From assembly GCA_044371755.1 (NCBI GenBank), contig JBILSZ010000129.1, positions 1-6,277 on the forward strand: DNA of 6,277 nt, written 5' to 3'. Shown piece by piece: positions 1-6,013 of the stretch. Numbering within the stretch: position 1 is the stretch's first letter; the number at the start of each line of letters is the position of its first letter. The stretch is from JAIXWP01 sp044371755. Its GTDB lineage: Bacteria; Bacteroidota; Bacteroidia; Flavobacteriales_D; Sanyastnellaceae. The position numbers and the translations under genes were made by a program. The notes below the pieces were generated by a model. It did no database searches, was not told the DNA's origin, and saw only the letters and a list, made by a program, of their open reading frames with translations.

Positions 1-146
1 TAACATCACGTTGGAACAAGATCACATTAATCACCATTGGGATGTTATTTTTATTTGCCTTTGTCTTTGTATCGATCTCTTGGTTTCGATACACCAAGCG
101 CCTCACCCAATCGCAAGAGCTTGCCACGATTGAACACGTGGATTAG
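1..146 (+). CDS. C-terminal end of an integral membrane protein (5' partial)
   Basis: The frame read from base 3 is open from the window edge to a TAG at 144-146 and gives 47 residues. Residues 7-25 form one very hydrophobic stretch (ITLITIGMLFLFAFVFVSI), which fits a final membrane-spanning helix. It is followed by a basic, polar tail (SWFRYTKRLTQSQELATIEHVD) that would lie in the cytoplasm by the positive-inside rule. The start is outside the window, so the family cannot be named; transporters and sensor proteins can both end this way. It is convergent with the minus-strand toxin genes and probably belongs to the neighbouring chromosome rather than to the island. The other two plus frames are also open across much of this stretch or hit stops, so the call rests on the protein-like hydrophobic pattern. 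Confidence 0.5.
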   Translation, partial: TSRWNKITLITIGMLFLFAFVFVSISWFRYTKRLTQSQELATIEHVD

Positions 147-149
147 AAT

Positions 150-213
150 TTGGAAGAGGGAAAGAATGGAAAATTGGAAGAATGGAAGATTGGGAGATTG
201 GAAGTTCGGGAGA
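150..213. repeat. Imperfect 8-bp tandem repeat, eight units
   Basis: Starting four bases after the stop of the upstream membrane protein gene, the sequence keeps an exact 8-bp period for 64 bases. The units, by position, are TTGGAAGA (150), GGGAAAGA (158), ATGGAAAA (166), TTGGAAGA (174), ATGGAAGA (182), TTGGGAGA (190), TTGGAAGT (198) and TCGGGAGA (206). The consensus is WTGGAAGA. The plus strand is strongly purine-biased. It behaves as an intergenic minisatellite; no coding role is visible, because 8 bp is not a multiple of three. Confidence 0.75.
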
Positions 214-620
214 GTGAGGTAACCGAACCCTTCTCTCGAAGCCTCTGTTGACAAGCCTTTCCAAAGCCCCTCAAAAACCCGCGCAGCATCCGCGCTGTAA
301 AATCTTCGTTGATTTTCGGGTGAAAGGTAGGGTTTTATTTGGAGTCAATGCAACAATGTTTGTCCGTGTTTAATGCACGATTCTAATTAAGCTCATAAAT
401 TTAATTGATGAACTAATTATAAATACTTCAGGACTTGGGGGAGCTTTCAGAAAGAACAAAGCGACCAGAACAGGAAAATAAGAAAAATAAACACTATTTG
501 TTAAGGGAGGAAACAAGGGAGCCTACCTCATCGATGAAGAGGCCGTTAGTCTCAACATCGTCACCTGTCATTAGCGTCTATTCTAACGACAAAATTGCAT
601 CTCACCAACAATTATAAAAC
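214..620. other. Intergenic region without a convincing gene
   Basis: This stretch separates the plus-strand membrane protein from the end of the minus-strand lipoprotein gene. It contains a hairpin-forming segment at 274-336 (listed separately). No ORF in it has a ribosome binding site or recognisable protein. The 60-codon plus frame at 435-617 is lysine- and serine-rich without a domain pattern. A 25-codon minus frame (494-571, starting MTGDDVETNGLF) reads like protein but is too short to support. I saw no clear factor-independent terminator just after the lipoprotein stop at 621. Confidence 0.5.
274..336. repeat. Nested inverted repeats (possible structured RNA or REP-like element)
   Basis: AAAACCC at 274-280 pairs with GGGTTTT at 330-336, and ACCCG at 277-281 is the reverse complement of CGGGT at 317-321. 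Inside, AAAATC (299-304), loop TTCGTT and GATTTT (311-316) form a 6-bp hairpin. CAGC (284-287) and GCTG (294-297) can form another short stem. The two outer pairings compete for the same bases. Each stem is short, so chance is possible. It lies between convergent genes, where terminators and REP-like elements are common, but no T-run follows the stems in the usual terminator form. Confidence 0.3.
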
Positions 621-1172
621 CTAATAGCAAAAGCGCTGTTCAGAATACATCTTCCATTGCGATGTTAAATCACCATTACTTCGTCCTTGGTTCGCACTAA
701 ACCAAATCTCCATTTCCTTTCTGAGTTCAATCAAATCGTTATACGTTATTTGCTCTTGATGTTGATTTAGGACTTCGAACATACAAGAACAATTTACAGA
801 CGATGAAACTTCTGCAACTTCATGAGTTATGAAATAGTCAATAAGGCAAATTGCCCTGATTCCGATGTAGAGTTCTTTTGGTGGTGGCAATTCTGATATC
901 AAAGGATTGCGCCCTCTAAAGTTCAGCAATCTTACCTTATCTCTAGAGTCTATTCTTGATATCAAATAACTAATCATTTCATTTTTATTCGCTTCAATAA
1001 TATCAGCGCTACCAAAATTAATCCCACATTTTAAATCTCGATGAAGTAGATCTTCTAAATCTGAATAAAATCCTTTTAATTCCCTTTCTGAACTACTGGA
1101 TTTGCAGTTTGAAAAATTTAGGATTAAAAGCACAAATAAAAGGTAATATCTATTTTTTTTCGTTCGTATCAT
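621..1172 (-). CDS. Predicted lipoprotein, likely immunity protein for the NlpC/P60-like Rhs tip
   Basis: This 183-residue protein is not a family I recognise. With the ATG at 1172 it begins MIRTKKNRYYLLFVLLILNF and then SNC: a basic n-region, a hydrophobic h-region and a cysteine at residue 23, a Bacteroidota-style lipoprotein signal. The residue before the Cys is Asn, not the preferred Gly/Ala/Ser, so the lipobox is imperfect. A serine-rich linker follows, then a mixed helical domain with further cysteines including an NCSC motif. An in-frame ATG at 1199 would give 192 residues, but it would put nine extra residues before the signal, so I prefer 1172. The gene overlaps the upstream toxin's stop by 23 bp, suggesting translational coupling. 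Its position directly after a toxin tip is the classical place for an immunity gene; that role is inferred from context and export signal only. Composition is AT-rich: bases 1081-1140 are 18/60 G+C. Confidence 0.7.
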   Translation of the reverse strand: MIRTKKNRYYLLFVLLILNFSNCKSSSSERELKGFYSDLEDLLHRDLKCGINFGSADIIEANKNEMISYLISRIDSRDKVRLLNFRGRNPLISELPPPKELYIGIRAICLIDYFITHEVAEVSSSVNCSCMFEVLNQHQEQITYNDLIELRKEMEIWFSANQGRSNGDLTSQWKMYSEQRFCY

Positions 1173-3834
1173 CGTAAAAAGAATATGAGCCATTGTCATT
1201 CCGTGTTACACCATAGTCCTTGCCAGTATTCAAATCTTGGACAATTAAATACTTAGTTTTTCCTGTCGCATCCTTCACAGGTTTAGCAAGATTAGAATCA
1301 AATTCTATACCGCCCAATTTTTGGATATTAGCGTCAACTCTAAAATAAGCTCGGGTTAGTAAATTACCATCTGGCATTAAATTATCCGTCTCATAATATC
1401 CCGGGGCTCCTGGATGATTTGTTGCCAGTTCAGCCTCTCCCATCTTTCCAGTCACCTCAGTAGTAAATCCGTCCTTATCAACTTTGGATACGATAGCAGA
1501 GTGTGCTATAGACTCATCCTCCTGATAGATTCCATTACTATTTGCATCAAAATAGTATATAACTATATCACCAACCTTATTTCTTACATCCGTATGTAAT
1601 TGCTTTGCATTTTGTTCTCTGATATCATCCGCTGGATTATTATCCCATCTTGGTAACTCTGGGTAATTTGACCCAATTTGATCATTACTATCTCCTTTCG
1701 ATTTATGCCAGGCGTAAGAATGACAATTAAATGCATTTGCATTAAGATGACGGTTGCCATTTTCATTAAAGTATTCAATAGGAGTAGCTGTATTCGGTAC
1801 TTGTACTATGGGTTTGGATTTACCCTTTTCAAATGGTCGCTCCTTTTTCCCGTCAGGATCGATTAGAACCAAAGGATTATTCGCAACAAATAAGTAAGGA
1901 CTTAAGCTGGGAGATGTGAAAAACAAAATGTCCAACGAAAACCATCTCCCCAACCTCGCATCATACATTCTTGCGCCGAAGTCGTAGGCGTTGCCGTTGC
2001 CGTTTATTTCACTATCCATTTCCTTCCCATTAAACCCATACCTCACATCCGTAGGAGTCACCACAGCCGTGCGCTCGGTCATGGGGGCGCCGAAGGGGTA
2101 GTAGTCGGAATATGACACCACATCCGCGCGGTAATAACTTAAGTTGGCACCGCTCATCACCGCGATTTTCTTGTCGCTTACCGTAGCTAGCACGTTGCCG
2201 AGGTGGTTGGACAGCTCGTAATGCTTCTCCCCGCGCTTCACACTGAGCGACACATTATCGCTCGGTGAACCTGCCGCGATCACATCCACATTCCTTCTAT
2301 CCACACCAAGACGTGAACTGCCATATATGTGTTGTTCGGTGAGATCGTAAAACAATTGATTATTCCTTATATACTTTTTATAAATCGCCATCACATTCCC
2401 CTGCGCATCGCGCACATAGTATTCCGTTTCGGTCCAAGTACCCCCGTCATTATTTACCGTCTTTTCCACTCGACTCCCCATCGCATCATAAGTAAAACTT
2501 AACTCGCTTTTTCCAGAACCATTATTTCTACTAATGTAAGAAATCTTTCCATCCACGCGCCATATAATGTTCTCAATTTTTTCCTGCTTGTCCCGAATCA
2601 ACTGTCCGAGTTCATCATAAAAATAATTTAACTCACTCGCATATCCAGCTCCCACCTGCGGCCCGAAGACGACGCTGCCTGTTTGATTGTCGATATCGTC
2701 GGTCTTCGCATTCGCCGCTATGTTATCGCTTACATGGTACAATCGGTTGTCAATAAATCTTCCCTCAATATTGTAGTTGTAACGATATCGGAGATCATCA
2801 AACTGCACCCCAGCCTGGTCATGTCGCTTCTGTGTAAGAATATTTCCGTTGGGGTCGTAAGTGAATTGATTCAAATAACGATTTGAAATATCTGCCGTAG
2901 AGCCCCATTTATTGGTTTGCGCATTATAGTTTCCTTGTCCCACGGCATTTACAAGTCGGTTCAACTGATCGTACTTGTATGCCATATTCTGATAGAGATT
3001 CGTAGGGGTCGGACCACCAGTATTCAAGGTGGTAGCCATCGATCCTATGTTTCCATTCCAAAGGTCAAAACGATTGGCTTGTGTGAAACTGCCCGCATTA
3101 TCTGAAAGCCAACATGTCGCTGTGCCAACTTGAGGACCACGAATGGGGGCATAATCGCCTTGGAAGTAACTTAGACTATAGCTAAACGGATCACGAGCAA
3201 AATATTGATAAGGAGTATTGATGGTCATATTTCCTTCTTTGCCCATATCGTTCACTTCATCGAGTTTGGTAGAGTTCACACCTTTGAGCCAACCTTGAAG
3301 AGTGTATGCGTAGTCTACGCCTTGTACACCCAACTCTCCTAATTCCACTTTTGCCAATGGACCATGCTTATAGTATCGGTATACGGCATCTTTTTCCCAA
3401 AACATCATATCCTCAGGCATATTCAGATTTAAAGCTCCAGTAGCACCTTCCCAACCATAGTCACTGGTATACACGGCAGTAATTCTATTATCCGCATCAT
3501 ATTCATAACGATGATAATATTGATCTAGGTACCCCGCTTGATAACTCACTTGCAAAACATTGCCTGATATTAAATCATAGCGATAATCGATTTGCTTTTT
3601 GCTATTAGCTGGCGCTGGAATCCCCATGCCAGGGAAATCTTGAATGAGGGTTTTGACATTGCCATGAATATCGTAAGAATAATGAGTAGCATGCTGGTAG
3701 TTAAAATCCTCGTCAGTTGAAGTCGGCGTCTCGTAATCACGAATCGCAGCTTCATACTCTTCTTGATAGAATACCGCAGAAACGCGCTTTCTCATATGCG
3801 TTTGCATCAAAGGCGGGTTAAGGGAAGATTGCAC
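1150..3834 (-). CDS. Rhs/YD-repeat toxin, core fragment plus NlpC/P60-like C-terminal tip
   Basis: An 894-residue polymorphic toxin in Bacteroidota Rhs style. Residues 1-635 are Rhs core, the part that builds the hollow beta-barrel shell around the toxin in this family. YD repeats are visible (YDADNRITAVYTSD near 112, YDQLNRLVNAVG near 288, YDPNGNILTQKR near 326, YDELGQLIRD near 406, YDAMGSRVEK near 449). The core-associated block follows: YVRDAQGNVMAIY (473), HIYGSSRLG (502), YELSNHLGNVLA (539), YYPFGAP (578), YDARLGRWFSLD (624) and NNPLVLIDPDG (652). The usual DPL after GRWxS(I/V/L) is here DIL. The tip (about 660-894) has NCHSYAW (Cys704), GDIVIYY (755), IAHSAIV (His778) and NHPGAPGYY (His807). 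This is the Cys, GD-beta-strand, His, polar order of NlpC/P60 cysteine hydrolases, so a peptidoglycan or other amide hydrolase is the best guess; substrate is unknown. The start is uncertain: 3834 is a GTG without a ribosome binding site, and core sequence continues upstream to 3951. Confidence 0.85.
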   Translation of the reverse strand: MQSSLNPPLMQTHMRKRVSAVFYQEEYEAAIRDYETPTSTDEDFNYQHATHYSYDIHGNVKTLIQDFPGMGIPAPANSKKQIDYRYDLISGNVLQVSYQAGYLDQYYHRYEYDADNRITAVYTSDYGWEGATGALNLNMPEDMMFWEKDAVYRYYKHGPLAKVELGELGVQGVDYAYTLQGWLKGVNSTKLDEVNDMGKEGNMTINTPYQYFARDPFSYSLSYFQGDYAPIRGPQVGTATCWLSDNAGSFTQANRFDLWNGNIGSMATTLNTGGPTPTNLYQNMAYKYDQLNRLVNAVGQGNYNAQTNKWGSTADISNRYLNQFTYDPNGNILTQKRHDQAGVQFDDLRYRYNYNIEGRFIDNRLYHVSDNIAANAKTDDIDNQTGSVVFGPQVGAGYASELNYFYDELGQLIRDKQEKIENIIWRVDGKISYISRNNGSGKSELSFTYDAMGSRVEKTVNNDGGTWTETEYYVRDAQGNVMAIYKKYIRNNQLFYDLTEQHIYGSSRLGVDRRNVDVIAAGSPSDNVSLSVKRGEKHYELSNHLGNVLATVSDKKIAVMSGANLSYYRADVVSYSDYYPFGAPMTERTAVVTPTDVRYGFNGKEMDSEINGNGNAYDFGARMYDARLGRWFSLDILFFTSPSLSPYLFVANNPLVLIDPDGKKERPFEKGKSKPIVQVPNTATPIEYFNENGNRHLNANAFNCHSYAWHKSKGDSNDQIGSNYPELPRWDNNPADDIREQNAKQLHTDVRNKVGDIVIYYFDANSNGIYQEDESIAHSAIVSKVDKDGFTTEVTGKMGEAELATNHPGAPGYYETDNLMPDGNLLTRAYFRVDANIQKLGGIEFDSNLAKPVKDATGKTKYLIVQDLNTGKDYGVTRNDNGSYSFYDDTNEKK
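2189..2220 (-). repeat. Core segment shared with the other Rhs fragment (copy A)
   Basis: These 32 bases match 5528-5559 at 30 of 32 positions and encode YELSNHLGNVLA in the long Rhs gene. A second shared stretch, 2387-2419 against 5765-5797, matches at 27 of 33 positions. Such islands of near-identity in otherwise divergent cores are where recombination between modules could occur. Confidence 0.7.
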
Positions 3835-3951
3835 GAATTCACCTGCTTCTGTAACCGCAATATCATTGCGTGTGCGTGTGACCTGCCTTCTCCAATCAAT
3901 TTGTAATTCTAATCGTCTCCATTTTTCTAAGGGGCGTATATAGATCCTATT
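3835..3951 (-). other. Upstream in-frame continuation of the Rhs core without a start codon
   Basis: The frame of the long Rhs gene stays open for 39 codons above the GTG at 3834, back to a TGA at 3952-3954, and has no ATG, GTG or TTG in it. It reads from NRIYIRPLEKWRRLELQIDW on to RRQVTRTRNDIAVTEAGEF. Its QVTRTRND resembles the segment ahead of the HATHYSYDIHGNVK block in complete Bacteroidota Rhs proteins. The core therefore looks cut at its 5' end and joined directly behind the previous immunity gene, whose stop (3957-3959) lies two bases from the TGA. This marks a displaced module, translated, if at all, from an internal start or by coupling. Confidence 0.6.
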
Positions 3952-3966
3952 TCATGTTATTTCATG
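3948..3966. repeat. 9-bp direct repeat at the module junction
   Basis: TATTTCATG occurs at 3948-3956 and again at 3958-3966, one base apart. On the minus strand this is CATGAAATA twice, spanning the stop of the 189-aa immunity candidate and the point where the next Rhs core frame opens. It could be a recombination scar or slippage, or chance in an AT-rich sequence. Confidence 0.45.
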
Positions 3967-4526
3967 AGAAGTTCAACACAAATATTTGCGGTGTCTGCAC
4001 TAAAGTATACGAGAAATTTACCATCCCAAGACTCCATGAAATCGGGGCTTTTTTTGGGTGCATTTACATCAATTAGTTTTGCATAAACAGGAAAATTATG
4101 CCCAGATGATTTCCACCACCTAGGAAGCAAATTAAACGATCCATGTGCTGAAATGTTCATACCTAGAAGATCGCAAGGGTCATATTGCAAATTCGCCTCT
4201 TTGGCTCCCGAACTACATGCTTTTAAATTGAAGTATTCTACAAAATCCAAGGTGTCAACTGGAAATATTTGAAAATAGTAATTTACGGGATACACATAGT
4301 CATCATGGAAACTAATCACTTCAAAATTTACTACATCAGCTTCAGAATACTGTTTCAGATAGGGCTCAACTAGACCGTGGGCGCGGCAATTATGTGTGCC
4401 ATATGACGTTTTATAATATTTCACTATTGCAGCCAAAACAATGACAGAAGAAATTAAGATCACAAGGAATACAACTTTTTTACCTCCATCTTGCCTAACC
4501 GCTTCCCTTCTCGTTTGAAACTTCAT
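3957..4526 (-). CDS. Membrane-anchored protein, likely immunity protein for Rhs tip 1
   Basis: A 189-residue protein of no family I recognise. The N-terminus is charged (MKFQTRREAVRQDGGKK) and is followed by a single hydrophobic helix at residues 18-37 (VVFLVILISSVIVLAAIVKY). After it comes a soluble domain rich in aromatic residues, with cysteines at 47, 104, 118 and 183 that could form disulfides if it lies in the periplasm. The charge pattern before the helix predicts N-in/C-out topology, a signal anchor. The ATG at 4526 is the only reasonable start; it lies inside the end of the Rhs tip-1 gene, with a 32-bp overlap, and the next Met is residue 123. Position and overlap immediately after a toxin tip fit an immunity gene. 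A periplasmic immunity domain would imply a tip acting in the periplasm or on the inner membrane. That is inference. Confidence 0.7.
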   Translation of the reverse strand: MKFQTRREAVRQDGGKKVVFLVILISSVIVLAAIVKYYKTSYGTHNCRAHGLVEPYLKQYSEADVVNFEVISFHDDYVYPVNYYFQIFPVDTLDFVEYFNLKACSSGAKEANLQYDPCDLLGMNISAHGSFNLLPRWWKSSGHNFPVYAKLIDVNAPKKSPDFMESWDGKFLVYFSADTANICVELLMK

Positions 4527-5940
4527 TTTGAATAGATTTTTGGGATTTTCCTTTAAACCAGTCTAATATTTTTTCGGTACTTCTCTGCTTCACCTTCACC
4601 TTGGCGGATTGAATGGGAAAGCCATCTCCCTGTAAAACAGCCCCACCGATTTTTGTCTGAGTATCCCCCCATGAAGTTCTTTCAACATCGCCCTCTGGAG
4701 TTGGGTCAGTCTTGAAGTCCCATGTATCAATGAATTCCATTTCTCCAGCAAATTCCCATGATTTTCCATCCTTAGATTTAGTAATTGTTCCAACAAAGTG
4801 TATCGTAAATCTCCCTAAGGTCCCACCAACATTCGCAATTCCCGTTATATACCTATCGATTTTGCTAGATTGATCATTTGGGAGTGTGGCCAACATTGAA
4901 TTAAACGATTTGATATCCTTCGTAGTTAACCCTTGAATACCAGTATGGGAAGGGTGAGTTAAGGCCATTTTTTGTTCATCGAGATAATAGGTTCGACCTT
5001 CTCCATAAGCGTAATGATCTATAAGGTCTTTCGGTAATTGTTCGGAAAAGGCAGATTTTACTGTTTGCAAAACAAGACTTTTGCTCATTGCTGCGTCCAT
5101 TTCCGCCTTAGTGATATGGTAGTTACCTATAGACTCAAATACATCAGTAAACGCAGATTCTATTTGATAAATAAATCTATTTAAATAGGGCTGCCACTCA
5201 CAACCTTCTAGTTCAACTCCATCCAAAACTCTATTTTCGGAAAAGGCATAATTCGAATTCCAAGGAAACTGAACGTACAATGGATCCACACTAAAGAACC
5301 TACCCAACCTCGGGTCTTCCACACGATACTTATAATTAATAGCACCACCCCACATTTCATTGTCGGTTTCTTGATTCTGGAAACCATAACGATACCCAGC
5401 ACTCCAACTGCGGCCTTCAAGGGTGACACCGAAAGGACTGTAGTCTTGGGAGGATACAACAACTGAGGTGTAGCTTACTACCGAGGCTCCCGAAATCACT
5501 GGAACTTTCCAGTCACTGATTACAGCGAGCACGTTGCCAAGGTGGTTGGAGAGCTCGTATTGTTTTTTACCAACAGAATATTCCAATTCGAAGTTGACCG
5601 TTTCTTCGATGGCTAACGTAGGCACCAATTCCTCCGTTGGTTGATTGCCATATACGTATTCAAACTCTACCTTTTCAGTTATCATCCCCACACGTGAAGA
5701 TCCGTAAATATGCCGTTCTGAAAGGTGATAGGATTCTGGGGTCTCAATATCGTGCTCATACACGGCCATCACATTGCCGCTCGCATCCCTCACATAGAAG
5801 GTGACATGCTTCGCAAACGAGGTCTGTCCATCCATCACATATTTTGCAACTCGATTCCCTCCCGAAAAATCGGGATTGAAATATCTAAGATTTCTCCTGC
5901 GGAGAAAATCAAGATCTTTCGAACATCGCGTCATATTCAA
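4495..5940 (-). CDS. Short Rhs core fragment with an unrecognised C-terminal toxin tip (tip 1), 5' end disrupted
   Basis: 481 codons from a TTG at 5940. True Rhs core begins at residue 28 (GNRVAKYV) and runs through YVRDASGNVMAVY (49), HIYGSSRVG (77), YELSNHLGNVLAVISD (128), YSPFGVTLEGR (167), YRVEDPRLGRFFSVDPL (205) and ENRVLDGVELEG (235), a common Bacteroidota Rhs boundary. Residues 246-481 are the tip. It starts with helices (about 250-360), then a region likely to be beta-rich: GRFTIHFVGTITKS (376), EFAGEMEFIDTWDF (396) and RTSWGDTQTKIGG (421). I do not recognise the fold. The D-x-W-D-F at 405-409 recalls acidic motifs of lipid-targeting toxins such as colicin M, but the colicin M His-Arg partner is not evident. 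Residues 1-27 come mostly from a 64-bp insertion (5860-5923), so the TTG start is probably artificial; the next ATG is codon 36. The gene overlaps its immunity candidate by 32 bp. Whether it is still expressed is unclear. Confidence 0.7.
   Translation of the reverse strand: MNMTRCSKDLDFLRRRNLRYFNPDFSGGNRVAKYVMDGQTSFAKHVTFYVRDASGNVMAVYEHDIETPESYHLSERHIYGSSRVGMITEKVEFEYVYGNQPTEELVPTLAIEETVNFELEYSVGKKQYELSNHLGNVLAVISDWKVPVISGASVVSYTSVVVSSQDYSPFGVTLEGRSWSAGYRYGFQNQETDNEMWGGAINYKYRVEDPRLGRFFSVDPLYVQFPWNSNYAFSENRVLDGVELEGCEWQPYLNRFIYQIESAFTDVFESIGNYHITKAEMDAAMSKSLVLQTVKSAFSEQLPKDLIDHYAYGEGRTYYLDEQKMALTHPSHTGIQGLTTKDIKSFNSMLATLPNDQSSKIDRYITGIANVGGTLGRFTIHFVGTITKSKDGKSWEFAGEMEFIDTWDFKTDPTPEGDVERTSWGDTQTKIGGAVLQGDGFPIQSAKVKVKQRSTEKILDWFKGKSQKSIQNEVSNEKGSG
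5528..5559 (-). repeat. Core segment shared with the other Rhs fragment (copy B)
   Basis: The partner of 2189-2220, in the same orientation, 3.3 kb away, encoding the same YELSNHLGNVLA block in the tip-1 gene. Recombination between the two copies would delete the intervening tip 1, its immunity candidate and most of the long core, and put tip 2 on the short core. Confidence 0.7.
5860..5923. repeat. 64-bp palindromic insertion (REP/MITE-like) inside the Rhs core
   Basis: The segment contains two hairpins. One is TCCCGA-AAAA-TCGGGA at 5860-5875, a perfect 6-bp stem. The other is TTTCTCC-TGC-GGAGAAA at 5891-5907, a 7-bp stem that extends to GATTTCTCC/GGAGAAAATC with one bulged base. It interrupts the conserved Rhs motif YDAM|GNRV. 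Deleting exactly these 64 bases joins GCGATG to GGGAATCGA on the minus strand and restores the reading DAMGNRVAKYV. The length is not a multiple of three, and the element brings in a TGA, so it shifts the frame and stops it. It encodes no transposase and I saw no target-site duplication; a second copy was not seen in the window. Confidence 0.7.
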
Positions 5941-5992
5941 ACTTCAAATTATCCTTTCCGCTCGAAGATACGAATCTTACTTTGATGGCCAT
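5924..5992 (-). pseudogene. 5' fragment of the tip-1 Rhs gene, cut off by the 64-bp insertion
   Basis: From an ATG at 5992 the minus strand reads MAIKVRFVSSSGKDN and then LKFEYDAM, up to the insertion; the frame then runs FERS and stops at a TGA. GKDNLKFEYDAM aligns with GKSELSFTYDAM of the longer Rhs core in this window. Without the insertion this ATG would open one continuous 477-residue frame ending at 4495, making 5992 the likely original start. A TAG lies three codons above it, so the module probably began here, 22 bases after the stop of the MORN-like gene. Confidence 0.6.
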
Positions 5993-6013
5993 AAGACACT
6001 ACTTGTACCGATT

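Noticed and set aside
51..254. 67-codon minus frame over the left repeat region
   Set aside because: Its repetitive FQSPNLPFFQFS-like protein is the translation of the 8-bp tandem repeat on the opposite strand.
338..362. Possible Bacteroidota promoter (TTTG ... AATGTTTG)
   Set aside because: The downstream box lacks the TA of TAnnTTTG, the spacing is about 13 bases instead of 19-21, and no gene follows.
494..571. 25-codon minus frame starting MTGDDVETNGLF, downstream of the lipoprotein gene
   Set aside because: It reads like protein, but it is too short, lacks a ribosome binding site and matches nothing I recognise; at most it is a remnant.
435..617. 60-codon plus-strand frame in the left intergenic region
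   Set aside because: Composition is lysine/serine-rich with no domain-like pattern, no ribosome binding site, and no neighbour to pair with.
4596..4796. Alternative minus frame inside tip 1 as a separate small gene
   Set aside because: It lies wholly within the tip-1 coding frame, which has the better protein pattern.
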